From: JAFIHK01 sp041441455
Lineage (GTDB): Bacteria > Bacteroidota > Bacteroidia > Bacteroidales > UBA932
Assembly: GCA_041441455.1 (NCBI GenBank)
Contig: JASDTB010000073.1
Location: 1 to 11,910 of the forward strand
Length of the DNA: 11,910 bases
Direction: 5' to 3'
This document shows positions 6,942 to 11,910 of this stretch, piece after piece. Within the stretch, counting starts at the first letter, position 1, and each line of letters starts with the position of its first letter. Made by a program: the position numbers and the translations under genes. The notes under the pieces are model-generated. The model worked only from the letters and a program-made list of their open reading frames with translations. It made no database searches and had not been told where the DNA came from.

Positions 6942-7119
6942 TCTTAAGATCATCTCCCTCTCTCACCTGTTGAGTATCGTAGCTATCTTTTAAGATAAGA
7001 TTATCGTTGAGTTTGACCACCAACATCTTGAAGTGGAAATTTTTAACCTTCATAATTTCCGAAACTGTCAACACATCTCCATCAAAGGACTCCTCTCTGT
7101 TATTCAAAAGTATTTTCAT
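6916..7119 (-). CDS. thiS: ThiS/MoaD-like sulfur carrier protein
   Basis: This 67-residue ubiquitin-fold protein opens with the strand MKILLNN and ends with REGDDLKIIHLVSGG. The C-terminal Gly-Gly is the residue pair that is adenylylated and converted to a thiocarboxylate in ThiS and MoaD proteins. The ThiF-like gene immediately upstream is the expected activating enzyme. No other thiamine gene (thiG, thiH, thiC, thiE) is present, and a tungstopterin enzyme is encoded just beyond ThiF. A role in dithiolene sulfur transfer for the AOR cofactor is therefore at least as likely as thiamine synthesis. The symbol reflects sequence type only. A TTG at 7125 would overlap thiF by 4 bp; the ATG at 7119, 2 bp after the thiF stop, is preferred. 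Its last 26 bp overlap the DAHP synthase gene. Confidence 0.85.
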   Translation of the reverse strand: MKILLNNREESFDGDVLTVSEIMKVKNFHFKMLVVKLNDNLILKDSYDTQQVREGDDLKIIHLVSGG

Positions 7120-7121
7120 AT

Positions 7122-7709
7122 TCAATCGTTGTTCAACAAAATTTCTAAGACTGCGTTTGCTTGCATGTTCGAGACTATCTGCACCCTAGGCGCCAATGGC
7201 GGATTATCTTCCGACACCTCACTCGAAGTATCTCCACAAACATAAAGATTATTATATCTCTCTACTTTTATTGCCCCTGAGTTGCCCCAGCCAGCCATCC
7301 CCGAACCTATAACAAGTGGCTTATCTGGCATGTTCGCCAACATGAATTCTATTAACAATTTTTTTTGAAAAGCATCGTCAAATGCCTCCACAACAACATC
7401 GCAAGAAGCAAAGAGCAGTGCAATGTTAGATTCGTCCACCTTTGTGTTGTGAATCTGCAAAATCGTTCCCGAATTAATTCTATCAATATTCTCCTTAAGC
7501 GCCTCAACTTTAGGCATCCCAATCTGATCGTAGAAATAAAATTGCCTGTTTAAATTTGCTTCCGACACAACATCGAAGTCTGCAATTATGAGCTTTCCAA
7601 CACCAGTCCTTGCCAACGAAGCAGCACAGTTTGAGCCTAATCCTCCAGCTCCTGCAATACCGACGATCTTTGTCTTAAGGTATTCTTTAATTTTTTTAAA
7701 GTTTTGCAT
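7122..7709 (-). CDS. thiF: ThiF/MoeB-family sulfur-carrier adenylyltransferase (short, ThiF family 2 type)
   Basis: This 195-residue protein has an E1-like Rossmann fold. GIAGAGGLGSN (17-27) is the ATP-binding loop. ADFDVVSEANLNRQ (43-56) contains the conserved Asp and the Asn-Arg-Gln that contact ATP. K67 (GMPKVEAL) and the Asp pair in EAFDDAFQKK (109-117) are also at expected places. PPLAPRVQIVSNMQANAVLE (170-189) is typical of the short ThiF proteins found in anaerobes. It should activate the C-terminal glycine of the downstream sulfur carrier as an acyl-adenylate. It lacks the paired CxxC zinc motifs of full-length ThiF and MoeB. It is divergently transcribed from the AOR gene across a 76-bp gap, which suggests a part in AOR cofactor assembly; thiamine synthesis is the alternative. 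Confidence 0.88.
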   Translation of the reverse strand: MQNFKKIKEYLKTKIVGIAGAGGLGSNCAASLARTGVGKLIIADFDVVSEANLNRQFYFYDQIGMPKVEALKENIDRINSGTILQIHNTKVDESNIALLFASCDVVVEAFDDAFQKKLLIEFMLANMPDKPLVIGSGMAGWGNSGAIKVERYNNLYVCGDTSSEVSEDNPPLAPRVQIVSNMQANAVLEILLNND

Positions 7710-7718
7710 GATATATCA

Positions 7719-7750
7719 GTTGTTCGGGTTACAATTTTTTGTAAATTTAC
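7719..7750. promoter_or_regulatory. Shared divergent promoter/operator region between thiF-like and AOR genes
   Basis: The palindrome GTAAATTTAC (7741-7750) can act as an imperfect -7 element (TAAATTTA against TAnnTTTG) on both strands. On the + strand a GTTG (7719-7722) lies 19 nt upstream of it; on the minus strand a TTTG (7771-7768) lies 18 nt upstream. An overlapping inverted repeat, TTACAA-N4-TTGTAA (7729-7744), is a candidate operator, for example for the ModE-like protein. The region is AT-rich, so this symmetry could partly be chance. Confidence 0.4.
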
Positions 7751-7785
7751 GAATTCTATTTACAGAACAAAAGAACTTAAACACT

Positions 7786-9951
7786 ATGATAAATCTCCAG
7801 GAAATTAAAGAAAAGAGGAACATTCTTGCATCCTTTGGCTATACTTGGAAGCCAATGATTAAGGGATACAGCGACCAAAGCCTTTATATTAACGTATCGG
7901 ACAGACGATTTGAGGTTAGAGAGATCTCTCCCGAAACCAAAGAAAAGTTTATTGGTGGAAAAGGCTACGGCCTGAGAATGCTATGGGACGCAATCACTCC
8001 GCAAACCAAGTGGACTGACCCCGAAAATGAAATTGTAATATCTGGAGGTCCATGCTGCGGAATCACACAGTACTCTGGTTCGGGAAAATCGATTGTTGTT
8101 GCGCTATCTCCACAAACAGAAAGAATCATCGACAGTAACGTTGGAGGTCACTTTGGTCCCCATTTAAAGATTGCGGGCTTCGACGCATTAGAGCTCCAAG
8201 GTATTTCTGACAAGGATGTGATAATCTTCTTGGACGGAGTAAATCATAAAGTTGAAATTTTTGAAGCACCAGCAGAACTTGCATACGATTCTCACATACT
8301 TGGAGAAGAGCTCCATGAAATGTTTGCAGACTCAGAAAAGGACAGAATTAATGTATCTGTGGTATCTTCTGGTAAAGCTGCAGAGCACTCACTAATTGGG
8401 ATGCTTAACTTCACATTCTACGACATGAAGAGGGGAAAAGTTAGGCTAAAACAAGCTGGAAGAGGCGGAATTGGAACCTTGATGCGTCAGAAAAATGTTA
8501 GGGCAATCGTTGCTAAAGTTCCTAGAGTTACCGGAAATCTAAATAATGTTGTTGATCTTGAATCAATTCAAGAGCGTGGTAAGAGATTCAACAAAGAGAT
8601 GCGCGATCTTGATGATGTTCAATGTCAAATGCGCAAAGTTGGTACAGCTCACTTAATGGGTGTATTAGAAAAATATGATATTCTTCCTGTAATGAACTTC
8701 ATGTATGGTGACCATAAAGATTGTCCAAAGATAGATCTTGAGGTTTGGAAGCAATACTTTACTCAAGGTGTACCTGATGGTTGCTGGATAGGTTGTAATA
8801 TGTCTTGTGCTAAAGGTGTAGACGATTTCGAGCTTCGCACGGGACCATACAAAGGCTCTAAGGTAATTGTTGATGGACCTGAGTACGAAAATGCTGCTGC
8901 TTTGGGATCAAATATCGCAGTTTTCGATCCATTGTCTATCATTGAGCAAAACTTCTATTGCGATACCTATGGTGTCTGCACAATCACATGGGGCAACATT
9001 GTTGGATTCCTTATGGAGTGCTGGGATAATGGTATTCTTAATGCTGAGAGAACAGGTGGTGTTGACATCTCTTGGGGTAATGGTGATGCATCTTTGGAGC
9101 TTCTTCACCAAATGGCAAGAGGCGAAGGATTCGGTGTTTTGGCTGGAAACGGTGTGAGATGGTTGAAAAACTATTTTATCGAAAATGGCTGGGGAGATCC
9201 TAAATTCATCAGCGATATTGCCATGGAGAACAAAGGGTTGGAGTACTCAATGTATCTATCGAAAGAGTCTCTTGCTCAACAAGGTGGCTACGCAATGACA
9301 AATAAAGGTCCTCAACACGACGAGGCTTGGCTTATTTTTATGGATATGGTAAACAACATGATACCTACATTCGAAAACAAGGCTGAAGCGCTCCACTATT
9401 TCCCTATGTTTAGAACTTGGTTTGGACTTGCTGGATTCTGCAAACTTTGCTGGAATGATGTTGAGCCTGCAGATAATGCTAAGCACCCTGAACCTAACAA
9501 AGTTCCTGAGCATGTCGATAATTATGTAACAATCTTCAAAGCGGTTACTGGAAGAGAGTTCGATAAGGAGGAGATGATTAAAATGTCGGAGAGGGTTTAT
9601 AACTTCCAAAAGATCTTCAACATCAGAATGGGATTTGGACTAAGAGAGCACGATGCTCAACCTTATAGAGCTTGCGGTCCTGTTACGGCAGAGGAGTATC
9701 TAAGCCGTCAAGAGAGATACGACAAACAACTTGCTGAAATCTACTCAATCGATCCTACAACGTTAACTCTCGAAGAGAAGATGGCAAAACTTAGAGAATA
9801 TCGCGAAGATAGATACGAAAAACTTTTAGACGCAGTTTACTTTAGAAGAGGGTGGAATAAAAATGGAGTTCCAACAATAGAGCATATGCAGAAAATTGGA
9901 ATGGATCTACCAGAGCTTATTGAAGTTGTAAAACCATTACAAACATCATAA
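7786..9951 (+). CDS. Aldehyde ferredoxin oxidoreductase (AOR) family tungstopterin enzyme
   Basis: This 721-residue cytosolic enzyme belongs to the tungsten-dependent AOR family, which oxidises aldehydes to acids with ferredoxin as acceptor. IGGKGYGLRMLWD begins the N-terminal domain, and GRGGIGTLM is the pterin-contacting loop. C333, C337 and C341 (DGCWIGCNMSC) with C552 (GLAGFCKLC) are the apparent [4Fe-4S] ligands. EYE (366-368) and GPQHDE (H511) resemble active-site segments of Pyrococcus AOR, and CDTYGVCTITWG is a family hallmark. The C-terminus ends in the usual RRGWNKNGVPT segment. It is longer than the roughly 605-residue archaeal AOR and nearer in size to E. coli YdhV (about 700). 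The frame is open from 7588, but that part lies over the opposing thiF gene; the ATG at 7786 is the sensible start. The substrate is unknown, and no electron-transfer subunit is encoded nearby. Confidence 0.93.
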   Translation: MINLQEIKEKRNILASFGYTWKPMIKGYSDQSLYINVSDRRFEVREISPETKEKFIGGKGYGLRMLWDAITPQTKWTDPENEIVISGGPCCGITQYSGSGKSIVVALSPQTERIIDSNVGGHFGPHLKIAGFDALELQGISDKDVIIFLDGVNHKVEIFEAPAELAYDSHILGEELHEMFADSEKDRINVSVVSSGKAAEHSLIGMLNFTFYDMKRGKVRLKQAGRGGIGTLMRQKNVRAIVAKVPRVTGNLNNVVDLESIQERGKRFNKEMRDLDDVQCQMRKVGTAHLMGVLEKYDILPVMNFMYGDHKDCPKIDLEVWKQYFTQGVPDGCWIGCNMSCAKGVDDFELRTGPYKGSKVIVDGPEYENAAALGSNIAVFDPLSIIEQNFYCDTYGVCTITWGNIVGFLMECWDNGILNAERTGGVDISWGNGDASLELLHQMARGEGFGVLAGNGVRWLKNYFIENGWGDPKFISDIAMENKGLEYSMYLSKESLAQQGGYAMTNKGPQHDEAWLIFMDMVNNMIPTFENKAEALHYFPMFRTWFGLAGFCKLCWNDVEPADNAKHPEPNKVPEHVDNYVTIFKAVTGREFDKEEMIKMSERVYNFQKIFNIRMGFGLREHDAQPYRACGPVTAEEYLSRQERYDKQLAEIYSIDPTTLTLEEKMAKLREYREDRYEKLLDAVYFRRGWNKNGVPTIEHMQKIGMDLPELIEVVKPLQTS

Positions 9952-9954
9952 AAG

Positions 9955-10677
9955 ATGAGACTTTCAATTATCCCCCGTTTCAGAATATTGCCGGCACTTT
10001 TGCTGGCAATTCTGATATTATCATGTAGCTCTGTAAAGGATCCAAAAAACCCTTATGGACTGGACATTATCTCTGAAAGCTCTGACTATTTTGAGAGCGT
10101 TGCCGCAAACCCCGACAATGAACTTGTCGATCTTGCCGATTTTATCCCTAATGTTGTTATCGACATTAGATATGCAGACACTAACAATTTTACTGGAAAA
10201 AAAATCTACACCGATGCTCGAGCTTTTGCTCGAAAACCGGTTGCTGAGGCACTCTTGCAGATCCAACAAGTTCTGGCAAAAGATTCTCTAGGATTAAAGA
10301 TCTATGATGCCTATCGCCCATATTCTGCTACACTATATTTCTACGAAGTTTATGGAGATACAACATTTGTAGCTGCACCTTGGAAGGGATCTATCCACAA
10401 CAGAGGATGTGCTGTGGATGTCTCTCTAGTTGATTTAAGAACGGGCAAAGAGTTGAATATGCCTACCCCTTTTGATGAGTTCTCGGAAAGAGCCTCGCTC
10501 AACTATAAAAACCTCTCTGCCGAACAGATTGCTAACCGCGAAAAGCTTGTTGCTGTTATGACCGAAAATGGATTTACCAAATACGAGCATGAGTGGTGGC
10601 ACTTTAACATAAAAGATAGAGATAAGTACAAACTTATGGATCTATCATTCCAGGAATTAGACGAGTTATCAAAATAA
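9955..10677 (+). CDS. VanX/DdpX-like D-Ala-D-Ala dipeptidase, lipoprotein
   Basis: This 240-residue protein belongs to peptidase family M15 (VanX branch). A lipoprotein signal ends at C24 (ILSC). The zinc site is SIHNRGCAVDVSL (147-159), giving H148 and D155, and EWWHF (213-217), giving catalytic E213 and zinc ligand H216. The substrate arginine R121 lies in YDAYRPYSA, and MPTPFDEFSERA matches the conserved MGTxFD region. The family hydrolyses D-Ala-D-Ala. With a lipoprotein anchor and no van genes nearby, recycling or scavenging of cell-wall dipeptide is more likely than glycopeptide resistance. The gene starts 3 bp after the AOR stop codon, so the two are almost certainly co-transcribed although no shared function is apparent. 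Confidence 0.92.
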   Translation: MRLSIIPRFRILPALLLAILILSCSSVKDPKNPYGLDIISESSDYFESVAANPDNELVDLADFIPNVVIDIRYADTNNFTGKKIYTDARAFARKPVAEALLQIQQVLAKDSLGLKIYDAYRPYSATLYFYEVYGDTTFVAAPWKGSIHNRGCAVDVSLVDLRTGKELNMPTPFDEFSERASLNYKNLSAEQIANREKLVAVMTENGFTKYEHEWWHFNIKDRDKYKLMDLSFQELDELSK

Positions 10678-10683
10678 TCCAAA

Positions 10684-11790
10684 ATGAAAAAGTTTATCTT
10701 ACATCTGACTGCTTTATTGTTGCCCCTACTTGCGGCAGCTCCTGCAATGTCGCAGCAAACCAAAATGAATCCCAACAAAGTCTACTATCCGGAATACCAG
10801 ACTGCTAACAGGGTAGAACTTAAGTTTCCAAAAGTAAATGGATTAATGGTTCTAAGTTGTGATTTCCACACTCACACAATGTTTTCTGATGGTCTTCTTT
10901 GGCCTACTCTTAGAGTAAACGAAGCTTGGAGAGGTGGTTTAGATGCGATTGCTATTACCGACCATATTGAATATCGTCCTCACAAAGAGTATTTAAATTG
11001 CGACCATAACACATCATTCAATATTGCAAAAGATGCTGCAAATGAACTTGGATTTATGATCATCAAGGGAACAGAAATTACTAGGAAACAGGCTGTTTTA
11101 GGTCATTTCAATGCCCTCTTCATTACAGATGCAAATCCTATTGCTGTTGAAGATCCTAAACAATCTATTTTAGAGGCAAAGAAACAGAACGCATTCATTA
11201 TTTGGAACCATCCGGGTTGGGCAGTTGACTCTACTTATATCAAAGATTTTCAGGCAGATCTATTTAAAGATAATCTAATTGATGGTATTGAAGTTTTCAA
11301 CAACCATGAATTTTATCCAAGAGTTCTCTCTTGGGCTGTAGATAAGAATCTGACTATCATTGCTGCTACTGATGTTCACGGTATGGTAGAGCAAGATGCT
11401 TTAAAGAGAGATAGGTCTATCAGACCTGTTACTTTGGTTTTGGCATCTGAGAGATCTGTAAATGGAATCAGAGAGGGATTAGATAAAAGAAGAACACTTG
11501 CTCTTTTTCACAATACCATTGCTGCGAAAGAGGATGTAGCATCGGCATTTGCTGAGGCATGTATTTCTGTTCAAAAAGCAGGTGGAAATGGTAAAATAAA
11601 TCACTTCCAGTTCAGCAATTGTAGTGATATAATTTTCAATCTAACAGTTGAAGGAAAGCAATATGAGATCCCTGCTCAAAGCAGCATAATTATCTCATTA
11701 CCTGTAACTAAAAAAGAGACCACTGTTATTTATAACAATATCTTCATCTATGAAAACAAAACTTTGGCACGGCATTTGCAACTTTTATAG
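10684..11790 (+). CDS. Exported PHP-domain phosphoesterase
   Basis: This 368-residue protein has a Sec signal peptide with likely cleavage after APAMS (about residue 23), so it is periplasmic. The PHP (polymerase and histidinol phosphatase) domain spans about 55-275. Its metal-binding motifs are DFHTHTMFSDG (60-70; H62, H64, D69), ITDH (H94), GTEITR (E131), H141, WNHPGW (H176) and ATDVHG (D230, H232). All metal-ligand positions expected for a three-metal site appear occupied, so it is probably an active phosphoesterase. A further 80 or so residues (about 288-368) form a predicted beta-rich tail of unknown role. The substrate is unknown. It begins 6 bp after the dipeptidase gene and is the last gene of the AOR operon, ending at the terminator downstream. 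Confidence 0.9.
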   Translation: MKKFILHLTALLLPLLAAAPAMSQQTKMNPNKVYYPEYQTANRVELKFPKVNGLMVLSCDFHTHTMFSDGLLWPTLRVNEAWRGGLDAIAITDHIEYRPHKEYLNCDHNTSFNIAKDAANELGFMIIKGTEITRKQAVLGHFNALFITDANPIAVEDPKQSILEAKKQNAFIIWNHPGWAVDSTYIKDFQADLFKDNLIDGIEVFNNHEFYPRVLSWAVDKNLTIIAATDVHGMVEQDALKRDRSIRPVTLVLASERSVNGIREGLDKRRTLALFHNTIAAKEDVASAFAEACISVQKAGGNGKINHFQFSNCSDIIFNLTVEGKQYEIPAQSSIIISLPVTKKETTVIYNNIFIYENKTLARHLQLL

Positions 11791-11833
11791 TCGAAGAGTT
11801 TTTTCATAGTTTAAGTTTTAGGTTAAGAAAAAG

Positions 11834-11863
11834 AGGCTGTCAGTTTACTGATAGCCTTTTTTT
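11834..11863 (+). terminator. Rho-independent terminator of the AOR operon
   Basis: AGGCTGTCAG (11834-11843) pairs with CTGATAGCCT (11848-11857) with one G-U wobble, around a TTTA loop. A run of seven T follows (11857-11863). It lies 44 nt after the PHP gene stop codon. Confidence 0.88.
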
Positions 11864-11890
11864 GTTGTGATTAAAAAAATTGTATATTTG
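11861..11890 (+). promoter_or_regulatory. Bacteroidota-type promoter for a gene beyond the window
   Basis: A -33-like TTTG (11861-11864) and an exact -7 TATATTTG (11883-11890) are 18 nt apart, close to the phylum consensus. The -33 box overlaps the T tract of the preceding terminator. No start codon is visible before the window ends at 11910, so the transcribed gene or RNA lies outside. Confidence 0.7.
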
Positions 11891-11910
11891 CGGACCTTTT
11901 CTCGAGTAGA

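Noticed and set aside
7588..7785. 66-residue N-terminal extension of the AOR reading frame
   Set aside because: It runs over the opposing thiF gene and intergenic gap and has no AOR-like features; the ATG at 7786 gives a normal family N-terminus.
9955..10677. Vancomycin resistance determinant (vanX)
   Set aside because: The catalytic motifs match VanX, but there are no vanH, vanA or vanRS genes and the protein is a lipoprotein. Dipeptide scavenging explains it better.
1..11910. CRISPR arrays, tRNA or rRNA genes, insertion sequences or phage genes
   Set aside because: I saw no direct-repeat arrays, tRNA-like cloverleaf ends, transposase motifs or terminal inverted repeats on either strand.

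Overview
This window looks like chromosomal DNA from a Bacteroidota member, most likely of the order Bacteroidales. It is AT-rich. Several starts are preceded by the Bacteroidota -7 element TAnnTTTG rather than by a Shine-Dalgarno sequence. Lipoprotein signals are common, and the DAHP synthase carries a C-terminal chorismate mutase as is usual in this phylum. I cannot name a genus from sequence alone. Genes are tightly packed, with two convergent pairs that overlap at their 3' ends and two divergent pairs that share short promoter regions.

Layout. After a terminator (54-87) and a promoter, a HAD-family phosphatase-like gene and a nitroreductase run on the + strand (114-1381). A four-gene minus-strand operon follows (5842 down to 1371): a lipoprotein with a duplicated domain resembling the sulfite-oxidase-type molybdopterin fold, a one-domain ModE-like regulator, a WtpA-type tungstate/molybdate-binding lipoprotein, and a TonB-dependent outer-membrane receptor. 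A bifunctional DAHP synthase/chorismate mutase gene (5877-6941, +) comes next. A minus-strand pair follows, encoding a ThiF-like adenylyltransferase and a ThiS/MoaD-like sulfur carrier (7709-6916). The last unit is a + strand operon (7786-11790): an aldehyde ferredoxin oxidoreductase (AOR) family tungsten enzyme, a VanX-like D-Ala-D-Ala dipeptidase lipoprotein, and an exported PHP-domain phosphoesterase. It ends at a terminator (11834-11863), followed by a promoter for a gene beyond the window.

How the genes may work together. Seven genes share a tungsten/molybdenum theme: metal oxyanion capture (WtpA and possibly the TonB receptor), metal-type regulation (ModE-like), dithiolene sulfur supply (ThiS/MoaD-like and ThiF-like), a tungstopterin oxidoreductase (AOR), and a lipoprotein with molybdopterin-fold-like repeats. 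The most interesting hypothesis is a TonB-dependent uptake system for tungstate or molybdate, or a chelate of one of them, serving the AOR. No ABC permease, ATPase or dedicated ferredoxin partner for the AOR is encoded here. The DAHP synthase, dipeptidase and PHP protein have no obvious mechanistic link to tungsten; their place in the cluster may be incidental.
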